Assembly: GCA_017526445.1 (NCBI GenBank)
Contig: JAFXRI010000003.1
Location: 1-33,659 of the forward strand
Length of the DNA stretch: 33,659 nt
From: Ruminococcus sp.
GTDB taxonomy: Bacteria > Bacillota > Clostridia > Oscillospirales > Ruminococcaceae
Direction: 5' to 3'
Shown: piece by piece, positions 15,442 through 24,969 of the stretch
How positions within the stretch are numbered: the first letter of the stretch is position 1
How the letters are laid out: every line of letters begins with the position of its first letter
Program-made: the position numbers and the translations under genes
Notes under the pieces: model-generated
The model's input: only the letters and a program-made list of their open reading frames with translations
What the model was told of the DNA's origin: nothing
The model's database searches: none

Positions 15442-16806
15442 ATGGATAAGATGAATATATTAGTCATCGGCAGCGGCGGACGTGAGCACGCTATCATCCG
15501 CAAGCTGATGAAGTCCCCCGGATGCGGAAAGGTATTCTGCACCCCCGGAAACGGCGGTATCGCCGCAGACGGTGCGGAGTGCTTCGGTGTAAGCGCGACA
15601 GATATCGAGGGCGTTGTGAAGCTGGCAAAAGATGTCAAGGCAGATCTCGTTGTGGTAGCTCCCGACGATCCGTTGGTGCTGGGTATGGTGGATGCTTTGC
15701 AGGCTGAGGGCTTCAAGACCTTCGGACCGAAGAAGGCGGCGGCTATCATCGAGGGCAGCAAGGTCTTCTCGAAGGATCTGATGAAGAAATACGGCATACC
15801 CACGGCGGCATACGAGGTGTTCAACAACAGCAAGGATGCTATTGCTTATGTGAAGAAGCAGAACACCTACCCGGCTGTTATCAAAGCTGACGGACTGGCT
15901 CTGGGCAAGGGCGTTATCCTTGCGCAGGACGAGAAGGAGGCTGTGGAGGCTATCAAAGAGATGATCGACGGACGCAAGTTCGGCGACAGCTCAGCGACTG
16001 TAGTAGTCGAGGAGTATCTCACCGGCCCGGAGGTATCGGTGCTGGCATTCACCGACGGAATAACTGTAAGACCGATGATCTCGTCGATGGATCATAAGAG
16101 AGCCTACGATAATGACGAGGGGCTCAACACAGGCGGTATGGGAACTGTGGCTCCCAACCCATACTACACCGAGGATGCAGCGAAAGAGTGCATGGAGAAG
16201 ATCTTCCTGCCGACGATAGACGCTATGAACAAGGAGGGCAGGACCTTTGAGGGCTGTCTTTACTTCGGACTGATGATAACTCCCAAGGGGCCAAAGGTGA
16301 TCGAGTACAACTGCCGTTTCGGCGATCCTGAGACTCAGGTGGTCCTGCCGATGCTGGACGGCGATCTTCTGGAGATAATGCTGGCGATATACGATCACAG
16401 GCTGGCTGATGTTGATATCAAGTGGCATACCGGTGCCTGCACCTGTGTTGTTATGGCCAGCGGCGGGTATCCCCTTTCCTATCCCAAGGGGCTGGAGATC
16501 AGCGGTCTTGACGAAAAGGGACAGCTGGACTGTGCAGAGATCTTCCACGCGGGTACTAAGCTCGAAAACGGCAAGCTCCTCACCAACGGCGGCCGCGTAC
16601 TGGGTGTGACCTGCAAGGGCAACACTCTGAACGAGGCGATAAACTGCGCTTACCAGGCTGTCAAAAAGATCAGCTTCGAGAATGCACACTTCCGCCGCGA
16701 CATCGGGCAGAAGGCGCTCAAAGCACTGTTTGATCCTTCCGAGTTTGAGTACAAGCTGGATCTTGAGGACTATCTTGAAGAGAACGGGATCTATATCAGG
16801 CAGTGA
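15442..16806 (+). CDS. purD: phosphoribosylamine-glycine ligase (GAR synthetase)
   Basis: PurD ligates glycine to phosphoribosylamine with ATP. The 454-residue protein has the N-terminal GSGGREHAI (10-18) and an ATP-grasp core with VIKADGLALGKGV, GPEVSVLAFTDG, NTGGMGTVAPNPYY and EYNCRFGDPETQ. The C-terminus is slightly longer than in many PurD proteins, by roughly 20-30 residues (ending EDYLEENGIYIRQ). The ATG has AAAGGAG eight bases upstream. It is the last gene before the operon terminator. Confidence 0.97.
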   Translation: MDKMNILVIGSGGREHAIIRKLMKSPGCGKVFCTPGNGGIAADGAECFGVSATDIEGVVKLAKDVKADLVVVAPDDPLVLGMVDALQAEGFKTFGPKKAAAIIEGSKVFSKDLMKKYGIPTAAYEVFNNSKDAIAYVKKQNTYPAVIKADGLALGKGVILAQDEKEAVEAIKEMIDGRKFGDSSATVVVEEYLTGPEVSVLAFTDGITVRPMISSMDHKRAYDNDEGLNTGGMGTVAPNPYYTEDAAKECMEKIFLPTIDAMNKEGRTFEGCLYFGLMITPKGPKVIEYNCRFGDPETQVVLPMLDGDLLEIMLAIYDHRLADVDIKWHTGACTCVVMASGGYPLSYPKGLEISGLDEKGQLDCAEIFHAGTKLENGKLLTNGGRVLGVTCKGNTLNEAINCAYQAVKKISFENAHFRRDIGQKALKALFDPSEFEYKLDLEDYLEENGIYIRQ

Positions 16807-16851
16807 TCTTTTGCACAGCAGAAGGGACTGCCAAGCTCGGCAGATACAGAC

Positions 16852-16902
16852 AAAAAACCGTATATCCCCCTGCCGCCGGGCGGGGTGGATATACGGTTTT
16901 TT
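16852..16902. terminator. bidirectional intrinsic terminator after purD
   Basis: A perfect 16-bp inverted repeat, AAAAAACCGTATATCC and its complement, encloses a GC-rich loop and gives a T run on either strand. It ends the purine operon on the plus strand and the convergent acetyltransferase operon on the minus strand. Confidence 0.92.
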
Positions 16903-16952
16903 CTGCACTTTCATCCCACTGCAAAGCAGCGGGGCGATCTTTTTGTGTACGA

Positions 16953-17480
16953 TTATCTGGACTTATACAGTCTGTACGAATTCAGCTTGACCAGCTCGTC
17001 CTTTTTGATCTCGGACAGAGGGGCCACCCTGCTGCCGACAAACTTAAAGCCCGCCTTTTCTATGACCCGGTTGCTGCCGATGTTACGGTCAACGGCCTCG
17101 ATCACTATTGTCTCAAAACCGTCCTCAAAGAGTGCGGCGGTGACAGCTTTCAGGGCCTCGGTCATATAGCCGTTGCCCCAGTAATCGCGCCCGGAGCAGT
17201 ATCCTATGACGGGATCTCCGTGATGGTATCCCACCACATCAATGATGCCTATGAGCTCGTTCGTTTCGCGGATAACGATGCCCCAGCGGTAAGTGTCCGG
17301 CTTTTTGTACTCGTTTATGACATAGGCCACATAGTCCACAGTCACGCGGATGTTTTTATGGGCGTGCCAGGTCAGGTATCTTGTGACCTCGGCATCAGAT
17401 GCCCAGCATTGATAAATGCGCAGAGTATCGTCTGCGGTGACATACCTCAGGTGCAGCCGTTCTGTATCAAGCTCTCTCAT
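16953..17480 (-). CDS. GNAT family N-acetyltransferase (RimJ/RimL-like)
   Basis: The 175-residue protein opens with ERLHLRYVTADD, typical of the RimJ/RimL branch of GNAT enzymes. It carries the acetyl-CoA pyrophosphate-binding loop in RDYWGNGYMTEAL, followed by the late NIGSNRVIEKAGFKFVG motif. The substrate cannot be told from sequence; ribosomal protein N-termini or small molecules are possible for this family. It starts six bases after the ychF stop, so it is probably the last gene of that operon, and ends at the shared bidirectional terminator. Confidence 0.9.
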   Translation of the reverse strand: MRELDTERLHLRYVTADDTLRIYQCWASDAEVTRYLTWHAHKNIRVTVDYVAYVINEYKKPDTYRWGIVIRETNELIGIIDVVGYHHGDPVIGYCSGRDYWGNGYMTEALKAVTAALFEDGFETIVIEAVDRNIGSNRVIEKAGFKFVGSRVAPLSEIKKDELVKLNSYRLYKSR

Positions 17481-17486
17481 TACGGC

Positions 17487-18581
17487 TCACACATTGAAGC
17501 GGAACAGCACGATGTCGCCGTCCTGCATAACGTACTCCTTACCCTCGGAGCGGACGAGCCCCTTTTCCTTGGCGGCATTCATCGAGCCACAGGCCATAAG
17601 GTCGTCGAAAGAAACTACCTCGGCGCGGATGAATCCCTTCTCGAAGTCGGAGTGGATCTTTCCTGCTGCCTGGGGAGCCTTGGTGCCTTTTTTGATAGTC
17701 CATGCTCTGACCTCCGGCTGGCCGGCTGTCAGGTAAGAGATGAGCCCGAGCAGAGCATAGCCCTCCTTGATGATACGGTTGAGGCCGCTGGTCTCGAGGC
17801 CGAGCTCATCGAGGAACATAGCCTTGTCGTCATCGGACATATCTGCGATCTCAGCCTCGATCTGAGCACAGATCGGGAACACAGCCGAGCCGTCGTTCTT
17901 TGCGATCTCGCAGACGGCCTTATAATGCTCATTGGTGTCGATATTGTTGGTGAAGTCAGCCTCGGAGAGATTTGCGGCATAGATCACCGGCTTCAGGGAA
18001 AGCAAAGGCGTCTCTTTCAGGACAGCCAGCTCGTCCTCGGTCATAGGGAAGCTGCGGGCAGGCTTGCCGTCCTCGAGATGAGCCTTCAGTCTTTCAAGGA
18101 ACTCCACCTCGGAAGCGAGCCCCTTATCGCCCTTCATAGCCTTTTTGGTGCGGTCGAGCTTTCTCTCGATAAGCTCCACATCAGAGAAGACAAGCTCCAG
18201 ATCAATAGTCTCGATGTCACGTCTGGGATCGATGCTGCCGTCAACGTGAACGATATTCTCGTCCTCAAAGCAGCGTACCACATGGACGATGGCATCGACC
18301 TCACGGATATTGGCGAGGAACTTATTTCCCAGGCCCTCTCCCTTGGAGGCACCCTTTACGAGTCCTGCGATGTCAACGAACTCGAGAGTAGCGGGAGTGA
18401 ACTTCACAGGGTTATACATATCCCGGAGCTTTTCAAGTCTCTCATCAGGCACCGACACGATGCCCACATTCGGCTCGATAGTGCAGAAGGGATAGTTTGC
18501 GCTTTCCGCGCCTGCATTCGTAAGAGCGTTGAACAGAGTTGATTTGCCGACATTCGGCAGACCTACCATACCTAATTTCAT
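17487..18581 (-). CDS. ychF: redox-regulated ATPase YchF (Obg family)
   Basis: YchF is a universally conserved P-loop NTPase of the Obg group that binds ribosomes and prefers ATP over GTP. The 364-residue protein has the G1 motif GLPNVGKS (7-14), a switch region [17 protein letters not shown], and a C-terminal TGS domain (about 280-364). The usual NKxD specificity motif is replaced by NLSEAD, consistent with ATP preference. Length is normal. It follows the small membrane protein by 38 bases on the same strand. Confidence 0.97.
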   Translation of the reverse strand: MKLGMVGLPNVGKSTLFNALTNAGAESANYPFCTIEPNVGIVSVPDERLEKLRDMYNPVKFTPATLEFVDIAGLVKGASKGEGLGNKFLANIREVDAIVHVVRCFEDENIVHVDGSIDPRRDIETIDLELVFSDVELIERKLDRTKKAMKGDKGLASEVEFLERLKAHLEDGKPARSFPMTEDELAVLKETPLLSLKPVIYAANLSEADFTNNIDTNEHYKAVCEIAKNDGSAVFPICAQIEAEIADMSDDDKAMFLDELGLETSGLNRIIKEGYALLGLISYLTAGQPEVRAWTIKKGTKAPQAAGKIHSDFEKGFIRAEVVSFDDLMACGSMNAAKEKGLVRSEGKEYVMQDGDIVLFRFNV

Positions 18582-18619
18582 TTACGTATCATACCTTTCC
18601 TGTTTTTGTTGCCTGCATA

Positions 18620-18871
18620 TCAGAAGGACAGAGCATCCGTCTCGTCATCGAGGAGATTGTCTTCGTCATCTCTGAACTGGAGATCATCGTCATAATAGTC
18701 GTCGAAATCGTAATCACAGCAGTCGATCCCCTCGCGCTCGTGATGACGGAACTTTCTCGGAGCAAGGAGCTTCTTTCCGACGATAACGCCGACTGCGCCG
18801 AGCAGTATGCCCGTAAGCAGTGATGCGAGCATAGCCCACCAGTTCATTCTGCATTTTCTGTTTTCTTCCAT
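18620..18871 (-). CDS. small membrane protein with acidic tail (83 aa)
   Basis: An ATG with AAAGGAGG seven bases upstream opens an 83-codon gene. One membrane segment (about residues 12-33, Leu/Gly/Val rich) follows a short N-terminus. A basic KKLLAPRKFRHH stretch comes next, then a strongly acidic tail of Asp and Tyr residues with a Cys pair (CCDYDFDDYYDDD). The family is not recognised. It sits between the FtsX-type permease and ychF on the same strand with short gaps. The layout predicts a single-pass protein with the acidic tail in the cytoplasm, if the basic stretch stays inside. Confidence 0.8.
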   Translation of the reverse strand: MEENRKCRMNWWAMLASLLTGILLGAVGVIVGKKLLAPRKFRHHEREGIDCCDYDFDDYYDDDLQFRDDEDNLLDDETDALSF

Positions 18872-18922
18872 AGTGATCCTCCTTTTATTGTATTGTCCCC
18901 GGCAAGCACCGGAGGTATAGTA

Positions 18923-21703
18923 TCATTCCACTGATTTGAGCGACTCGACCATATCTATGCGTTTCAGTTTGAAATGCAGCACGATATTTACGAGCACGGC
19001 AAACACCATTGTGAACACTGCTCCCAGCAGGAAGGCCCACCAGACCAGCCCGCGGTTGAACATCACTATATCCACCTCTGAGGTGATGACCACGAAGTAA
19101 TGGAGCAGCTTGCCAAGCCCCATACCAATGATTATACCCAGCAGGCAGGAGATGATATTCTCGCGGTAGATATATGCTGAGGTCTCCGTATCAAAGAAGC
19201 CAAGCACCTTGATGGTAGCTATCTCCCTGACGCGCTCGGTGATATTGATGTTCGCAAGGTTATAAAGCACTATGAACGCCAGCATCGCCGCACAGGTGAT
19301 GAGCAGCAGGACTATCTTATCCAGGCTGTCCACCGATTTCATAAAATTGCTGGAGCTGGCTCCCTTAAAGGTCACTCCCAGGAACTGTTTATCCTTAATG
19401 AGCTGTTCCTTGAAGCTGTTCTCGCTGTCGGGGCTTATCTTCAGGAAGGCCATATTGTAACGAGCCTCGCTTCCGAAGATCTCGCGGTACAGATCAGGCG
19501 ACATAAAAGCGTAGTGCATAGCATAGTTCCTGACCACGGCTCTGACCTTCACACTGACTTCGGGGAGGTCCTTCGGGAACAGTTCTATACTGTCTCCGGG
19601 TTTGAGGCCGTAAAGCAGGGAGAGCTTTTCGGTGATGAAAACTCCGTCGCCGGGGAGGGTATCATACGTTTCCCCGCCGACATCCTCAAGGTTGATATAC
19701 TCTGAAAGCACGTCCGCGTTTTGCGGCACAAGGAAGTTGACCTTCTGGGTAGTGCCGTTCTGTCTTACCTCGGCAGAATTCATCATAAAAAGTGCCGAAG
19801 AATCGGTATCGGGGTTGTTAGCAAGAGTCTCGGCTGCTTTCTGCGACGCCTCCGGATCACTGCTGCTGAGGACGGCGAGGGCATCGTAATAAAGTATCTC
19901 TCCGAACTGCTTTTCTGCGACAGTCTTGATCGAGTATTTCAGTCCGAAGCCGGTTATTATGAGCGCTGTACAGCCTGCTACGCCTGCCATAGTCATAAAG
20001 AAGCGTTTCTTATACCTGAGCAGGTTCCTTACGGTGACCTTCATAAGAAAGCCGAAGCGTTTCCATATGAAGTCGATACGTTCGAGCACTACCCTTCTTC
20101 CGGCGGCGGGAGCCTTGGGGCGCATAAGCTCCGAAGGCTGAGAGCAGAGCGTTTTCAGGCTCGCATAGAGCACAGCTGCGCCGGTGCAGACAATGGATGC
20201 TGCCATACACAGCAGCATATACGAAAGCTTGAAGGGCGTTTCGAGCTCGGGGATATTATACATGATCTTATAGCTGTCGTATATGATCGTCGGAAACACC
20301 TGGAGACCTATCACGACACCCAGCACGCTTCCCAGCACCGAAGCAGTAAAGGCATAGAACAGGTACTTTGATATGATATGCCCTGCGGAATAGCCGAGAG
20401 CCTTATAAGTACCGATAGTAGTGCGCTGCTCGTCTATCATTCTCGTCATAGTGGTAAGGGTAACAAGGGCGACTATCAGTATAAAGAAAGCCGGAAACAC
20501 CTTAGCGATAGCGTCGATCTTATCGGCGTCATTCTTGAAGGAAGCATAATCAGAGCTGGAAAACCTGTCCTGCTCATAGAATTTCAGATCGGGGACATTC
20601 TCCAGCTGGGCCTTTGCTTCTTCAAGCTCCTTTTTACCCTCATTATACCTGGCAAGGTATTTATCGTGTGCTTCGCTTCCGCCGTAAGCCAGTTCCCTGA
20701 GCACTTCGAGCTGTGTCTCGGCTTTGGTGAGCCTTGCGGCCATAAGGAAGGCGGCTGCTGTTCCTTTATCCTCCAGCTCATCATACATTTTCTTTGCCGA
20801 CTCATACTCGGCGGATGATGAGACATATAGCTGCTGCAGGTCAGCCTCGCTCATAGCGAGGGCGCTTTCCAGCGTAGCAAGGTCGCTCTCCCCGCCGGAG
20901 ATCCTGATGCCGGCATCGCTTTTGAGCTTTTCGTATCTGCCGGACACGCTGTTATGGAAAGCCTCCACAGCCTCCCGCTTCTTTTCTGCCACCGCATCGG
21001 AATACTCCTCGGAGAAGGGATCGAGGTCGGACACATCCTTGAATCTCACATACAGCTCGGTATAATAATCCAGGGCAAAGTCGCTTTCCGGTACCATCAC
21101 ATAGGAGAGTATCTCGCCGTTCCCGATATTTGTACCCTCGCGGTTATACCCGATATAGAGGGGCGAAGTGACTATGCCGACTATCTCGAACTTATCGGTG
21201 GTGAAAGACTTGAATATGCTCTCGTTCTCATCCGGAGAGGTGAAGGTGATAGTATTTCCGATCCTGAACGTAGCGGGAGAATTCATCTTGACCTCGACCA
21301 CGCACTCACCGCTTTTTTCGGGCATCCGCCCTTCGAGCAGCACCGGCTTGTTCATCACGGCCATAGTCTCGTTCGGGACGGACATTACCTTCAGCACACA
21401 GTTCTGATCGTCATAGCGGTAGAAAACATCTTTTGAGTATCCTGCCGCGGCGGACTCAACATTTTGCGCCCGTCTGACCGCCGTCACATCATCGGACTTC
21501 ACGCCGATGCTTGAAAGCAGTCTCAGGTCCATAAGCTGCTGGGTCATAAAATAATCCTCGGCGGTCTGAGTCATATCAGGCATAGTGGCCTTTACTCCCG
21601 AGAAAAATCCGCAGCCGAGAGCGATTATCGCAAAGATAGAGATAAACCTGCCCATAGAACGGCGCAGTTCTCTGAGCGTGTCTGTAAACAGCGCCCTCTT
21701 CAT
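18923..21703 (-). CDS. large FtsX-type ABC transporter permease
   Basis: The 926-residue protein has one N-terminal membrane segment (about 15-35), then a long extracytoplasmic region with a helical, probably coiled-coil stretch (about 265-370). A group of three membrane segments (about 390-520) follows, with the FtsX-domain signature TMTRMIDEQRTTIGTYKALGYS. A second such unit is at the C-terminus (about 780-915) with ITERVREIATIKVLGFFD. Two FtsX domains in one chain are typical of MacB-like or bacitracin-type exporters. The start used is the ATG at 21703, with GGAGGTGATC eight bases ahead; an upstream ATG overlaps that binding site. No ABC ATPase gene is in the window. Substrate is unknown. 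Confidence 0.92.
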   Translation of the reverse strand: MKRALFTDTLRELRRSMGRFISIFAIIALGCGFFSGVKATMPDMTQTAEDYFMTQQLMDLRLLSSIGVKSDDVTAVRRAQNVESAAAGYSKDVFYRYDDQNCVLKVMSVPNETMAVMNKPVLLEGRMPEKSGECVVEVKMNSPATFRIGNTITFTSPDENESIFKSFTTDKFEIVGIVTSPLYIGYNREGTNIGNGEILSYVMVPESDFALDYYTELYVRFKDVSDLDPFSEEYSDAVAEKKREAVEAFHNSVSGRYEKLKSDAGIRISGGESDLATLESALAMSEADLQQLYVSSSAEYESAKKMYDELEDKGTAAAFLMAARLTKAETQLEVLRELAYGGSEAHDKYLARYNEGKKELEEAKAQLENVPDLKFYEQDRFSSSDYASFKNDADKIDAIAKVFPAFFILIVALVTLTTMTRMIDEQRTTIGTYKALGYSAGHIISKYLFYAFTASVLGSVLGVVIGLQVFPTIIYDSYKIMYNIPELETPFKLSYMLLCMAASIVCTGAAVLYASLKTLCSQPSELMRPKAPAAGRRVVLERIDFIWKRFGFLMKVTVRNLLRYKKRFFMTMAGVAGCTALIITGFGLKYSIKTVAEKQFGEILYYDALAVLSSSDPEASQKAAETLANNPDTDSSALFMMNSAEVRQNGTTQKVNFLVPQNADVLSEYINLEDVGGETYDTLPGDGVFITEKLSLLYGLKPGDSIELFPKDLPEVSVKVRAVVRNYAMHYAFMSPDLYREIFGSEARYNMAFLKISPDSENSFKEQLIKDKQFLGVTFKGASSSNFMKSVDSLDKIVLLLITCAAMLAFIVLYNLANINITERVREIATIKVLGFFDTETSAYIYRENIISCLLGIIIGMGLGKLLHYFVVITSEVDIVMFNRGLVWWAFLLGAVFTMVFAVLVNIVLHFKLKRIDMVESLKSVE

Positions 21704-21747
21704 CGGGCAGATCACCTCCATTACTTAATCTCAGCTGACGGTCTTCA

Positions 21748-22950
21748 TCAGTCTCCGAACATCTCCTTGGAAAGCTTGCCCAAGATCTCGATGCCCTTAA
21801 CGATATTGGCATCGGTGGGAGTTGAGAAGTTGAGTCTGAACGAGCGGCACTCGTCGGTATCCTTGATCGAGAAGGCCGAGCCGGGAACGATAGCCACCTT
21901 ATAGTCCTTTACGGCAGTGGTGCAGAAGTCGATCATCTGCTGAGTGGTAACTCCCTCGGGGAGCGTACACCAGATGAACAGTCCGCCCTGAGGCTCGGAG
22001 AAGGTGATCTTCGAGGAGAAGTTCTTTCTGATCTCAGATATCATAAGCTCAGTCTTATGCTTATAGACTTCGTGGAGTTTATTGATATGCTCGTCGAGGT
22101 CATACTTTTTCAGGAAACGGTAGCAGAGCATCTGCGACCACATAGTGGTATGTACGTCAGCGACCTGCTTGCAGACCACGATCTTCTGGATTATATCCTT
22201 ATGGGCGCATACATATCCCACTCTTATGCCGGGAGACAGTATCTTCGAGAAGGTGCCGGAGTAGATGACTCTGCCCTCGGTGTCGAGCTCCTTGATACAC
22301 TTGATGTCCTCGCCGGCGAAGCGGAGGTCGCCGTAGGGGTTGTCCTCAAGGATGACTGCACCGTACCTGCCGCAAAGCTCAAAGGCTTTCTGACGCTTCT
22401 CCCAGGACATAGTATATCCTGTGGGGTTCTGGAAGTTGGGGATGAGATAAACGAGCTTGACATTGCCGCCCCTGAGCTTTTCCTCAAGCTCGGCGATATT
22501 TACACCGTCATGCTCAAGAGTCACGCCCTGAAGGTCAACATGATAGCTCTTGAACGCATTGAGCGAACCGATAAAGCAGGGGTTCTCGACGAGAAGGGTA
22601 TCCCCCTCATTGCAGAGCACCTTGGCAGAAAGCTCATTAGCCTGCTGTGCGCCGCTGGTGATGACCACGTCGTCATACTCATCGTTGAAGATGCCTCTCT
22701 TGCGGAGGATATTCTTTACCTCATCACGCAGGGGGGTATAGCCCTCGGTAACACCGTACTGGAAAGCGATACCGGGTTCTTCGTTAAGTATCTCCTTTGA
22801 AAGCTCCTCCAGCTCCTTTGCGGGGAGGGCTTCGGGGGCGGGCGATCCTGCCGCCAGCGAGATCACGGCGGGATCAGCCGAGTATTTGAGTATCTCTCTG
22901 ATCTGAGAAGCCTGAAGATGAGCTACTTTTTCCGAAAACTTGAATTCCAT
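21748..22950 (-). CDS. PLP-dependent aminotransferase (2-aminoadipate/aromatic-like)
   Basis: This 400-residue fold-type I aminotransferase resembles the LysN/2-aminoadipate and MocR-associated group but has no DNA-binding domain. FSEKVAHLQASQIREIL and ISLAAGSPAPEALP form the typical start, and VITSGAQQANELSAKVL is near 95-110. LIPNFQNPTGYTMS and EDNPYGDLRF hold the cofactor Asn and Asp/Tyr. YSGTFSKILSPGIRVGY carries the Schiff-base Lys. The substrate is not fixed by sequence; alpha-aminoadipate, aromatic or branched-chain acids are options. The ATG at 22950 has AAAGGA nine bases upstream. It heads the operon whose leader carries a hairpin repeat. Confidence 0.92.
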   Translation of the reverse strand: MEFKFSEKVAHLQASQIREILKYSADPAVISLAAGSPAPEALPAKELEELSKEILNEEPGIAFQYGVTEGYTPLRDEVKNILRKRGIFNDEYDDVVITSGAQQANELSAKVLCNEGDTLLVENPCFIGSLNAFKSYHVDLQGVTLEHDGVNIAELEEKLRGGNVKLVYLIPNFQNPTGYTMSWEKRQKAFELCGRYGAVILEDNPYGDLRFAGEDIKCIKELDTEGRVIYSGTFSKILSPGIRVGYVCAHKDIIQKIVVCKQVADVHTTMWSQMLCYRFLKKYDLDEHINKLHEVYKHKTELMISEIRKNFSSKITFSEPQGGLFIWCTLPEGVTTQQMIDFCTTAVKDYKVAIVPGSAFSIKDTDECRSFRLNFSTPTDANIVKGIEILGKLSKEMFGD

Positions 22951-22990
22951 AGCGAACTGTCCTTTCACAAATAAAATCATATCTGATCCT

Positions 22991-23042
22991 GACTATCTCC
23001 TTATCTTATCAGACCGCGGTCAGGCGAACAGAAGGGATAGTC
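22991..23042. repeat. hairpin repeat in the aminotransferase leader
   Basis: GACTATCTCC (22991-23000) and GGGATAGTC (23034-23042) form a stem with a nested GACCGCGGTC palindrome. The right end, from about 23017 to 23045, closely matches the right end of the element at 176-496 (shared GAACA, AAGGGATAGTCATA and GGTC blocks). On the minus strand the hairpin begins only a few bases after the predicted transcription start, so it is transcribed as leader RNA. It may be a minimal copy of the same repeat or a regulatory RNA structure. Confidence 0.5.
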
Positions 23043-23054
23043 ATACACCTAATT

Positions 23055-23083
23055 ATTATACCACATATCCTCCCTGTTGTAAA
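23055..23083 (-). promoter_or_regulatory. sigma-A promoter of the aminotransferase-permease-ychF operon
   Basis: On the minus strand, TTTACA (23078-23083) and TATAAT (23055-23060) are separated by 17 bases, matching the consensus at eleven of twelve positions. Transcription would start near 23048, leaving a leader of about 98 bases that contains the hairpin repeat. Confidence 0.8.
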
Positions 23084-23191
23084 GACCTTTGCCTCATTAT
23101 TTCGATGCGGAGAGCTGCCGTAATAACTTGCTGCATCCCGTCATAGAATATCATAAAAGCTAAAGGCTGTCCGGGAGGCGGGTGCAGGGGT

Positions 23192-24889
23192 ATGAATAAA
23201 CAAAGCTTTCTGAAAGGCTCGGCAATACTGCTGGGGATGGTGCTCATCACAAAGGCTTTGGGGCTTATATACAAGATACCGCTGACGAATATGCTTGGCG
23301 GCAGCGGTATGGCATACTACTCGGGAGCTTTTGCGGTATTTGCTCCGCTGCTGGCGGCATCGGTCTCGGGGATAAGTGCCTCAGTTGCCAGACTTACTGC
23401 TGAGAGCTGCGCCTTCGGAAGATACGCGCATATGCGGAAGCTGCGGCGCTGTGCGATGCTTGCTTACAGCGCGGTGGGTATATTCGCCTGTCTGCTGCTG
23501 ATAATGCTGTCCTTCCCGCTGGCAAAGGCTTTTCTTCCTGACACCAGGGCTGTATGGACGCTGTGGGCTCTGGCGCCGTCGCTGGTATTCTGCGCGGTGC
23601 TTTCCGTGCAGCGAGGCTGCTGCGAGGGTATGGGCAATATGCTCCCCACCGCCGCCTCGGAGATAGCCGAGACCGCAGCCAAGGCGCTGCTCGGACTGAT
23701 AGGAGCTTATGCTGTGTTCAGGTATGCGGATGCGGAGTTCGCAGCGAGCCACGGATGCTTCGGAGAGTTCTGCCGCACAAAGGAGGCTGCCCGGGCGGCT
23801 GCACTTCCCTATGCGGCGGCTGCGGCGATACTCGGCAGCTCACTCTCGACGGCATTGGCGGCAGCTGTGCTTGCCGTACACCGGAAGCTCCGCGGCGACG
23901 GCATCACGGAAGAAATGCTCGCATCCGACAAGGTCACGGACCCGCCGCGGGAGATAATAAAGAGGCTGTTTGCACATTCGCTGCCTATTGCCGGGGCAGC
24001 GGTGATAACCACTCTTTCGGGGGCGATAGACCTGCTTACTGTCCCGCGGGGACTGATGAAGGCGGCAGAGGCTGGTATGAAGCTGCCCGAGGGTATGCCT
24101 GCTTCCGGGGCGGCTGATTTCATCTACGGCTCCTACACAGGGCTGGCGCTGATGATATGCGGGCTGGTGCCCACCTTTACGGCAATGTTCGGCAAAAGCG
24201 CCCTCCCTGCCCTGACAGAGTCGCGCTCAAGAGGTGACGGAAGGGGTCTGCGTTCGGGGGTGAACAGCCTTTTGGCTGTATCGCTGCTGACAGCCCTCCC
24301 CGGAGGAGCTTTCATATCTGCTGTGCCGGAGGAGATACTCACATTCCTGTTTGCCGGCAGGACGGCAGAGATCGCCTGCACTGCTGCCCCGCTGAGGATA
24401 CTGGGGGCGGGATGCATATTTATGTCGGTCTCACTGCCTGTCCTCTCGGCTTTGCAGACTCTCAGGATGCGCATAGCTCCGATGATAATAATGGCAGCTG
24501 GGGCTGTGATCAAGCTTGCGGGGAATCTGCTGCTGATACCAATGCCGGGCGTCGGCATCTCCGGGGCAGCGATCTCCACGGCGGTATCACAGGGAGCGAT
24601 CTGCATTGCTGCCCTGACACTTCTGCTCAGGCGGACCGGAGCCGTACCGTCTTTCCGTCAGGTGCTGCTGAAGCCTGCCTTCGCTGTGCTGCTGGGTGCC
24701 TGCACCGCAAGGCTTACAGCGGATGTGATCTCACGCTCCGGCACGGGAGCCGCATCCTCAAGGGCAGCGGCGCTCGCTGCGCCGGCAGCCGGGCTCGGGA
24801 TATACATACTGTCGCTGTGGCTTATGAATGTTTTGCCGCGAAAACATATCAAAAGATATTTCTCAAAAAAATTTCGCAAAACCTATTGA
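23192..24889 (+). CDS. SpoVB/YabM-like polysaccharide flippase (MOP superfamily)
   Basis: The 565-residue membrane protein belongs to the MATE/MOP flippases related to SpoVB, YabM and MurJ, which move lipid-linked cell-wall or cortex precursors. The start SFLKGSAILLGMVLITKALGLIYKIPLTNMLG is the family signature, and about 12-14 hydrophobic segments follow. GLVPTFTAMFGKSALPALTESR and the helix around LSALQTLRMRIAPMI fit the family. It is followed by mazG, HU and rqcP, like the yabM-yabN-yabO order of B. subtilis. The ribosome binding site is poor (GGGAGG about 15 bases from the ATG). The precise substrate is not known. Confidence 0.9.
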   Translation: MNKQSFLKGSAILLGMVLITKALGLIYKIPLTNMLGGSGMAYYSGAFAVFAPLLAASVSGISASVARLTAESCAFGRYAHMRKLRRCAMLAYSAVGIFACLLLIMLSFPLAKAFLPDTRAVWTLWALAPSLVFCAVLSVQRGCCEGMGNMLPTAASEIAETAAKALLGLIGAYAVFRYADAEFAASHGCFGEFCRTKEAARAAALPYAAAAAILGSSLSTALAAAVLAVHRKLRGDGITEEMLASDKVTDPPREIIKRLFAHSLPIAGAAVITTLSGAIDLLTVPRGLMKAAEAGMKLPEGMPASGAADFIYGSYTGLALMICGLVPTFTAMFGKSALPALTESRSRGDGRGLRSGVNSLLAVSLLTALPGGAFISAVPEEILTFLFAGRTAEIACTAAPLRILGAGCIFMSVSLPVLSALQTLRMRIAPMIIMAAGAVIKLAGNLLLIPMPGVGISGAAISTAVSQGAICIAALTLLLRRTGAVPSFRQVLLKPAFAVLLGACTARLTADVISRSGTGAASSRAAALAAPAAGLGIYILSLWLMNVLPRKHIKRYFSKKFRKTY

Positions 24890-24914
24890 AATTTTCGTAA
24901 ATATAGGTTATTAT
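24886..24914 (+). promoter_or_regulatory. sigma-A promoter of mazG
   Basis: TTGAAA (24886-24891) is followed after 17 bases by TATTAT (24909-24914). Each hexamer is one base from the consensus. The -35 overlaps the flippase stop codon. Transcription near 24921 supports a mazG start downstream, at 24970, rather than the TTG at 24925. Confidence 0.7.
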
Positions 24915-24969
24915 ATATAAAGACTTGCTTGAAACAGGTCTGTTATCCGCGCTGAAAGGGAATGATAAC

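Noticed and set aside
16803..18542. Plus-strand frame of 579 codons opposite the acetyltransferase and ychF
   Set aside because: ychF and the GNAT gene on the minus strand are clearly real, and the frame even crosses the bidirectional terminator.
22991..23042. Hairpin as terminator of a minus-strand transcript
   Set aside because: It lies after a promoter and before the gene, and has no T run on either strand.
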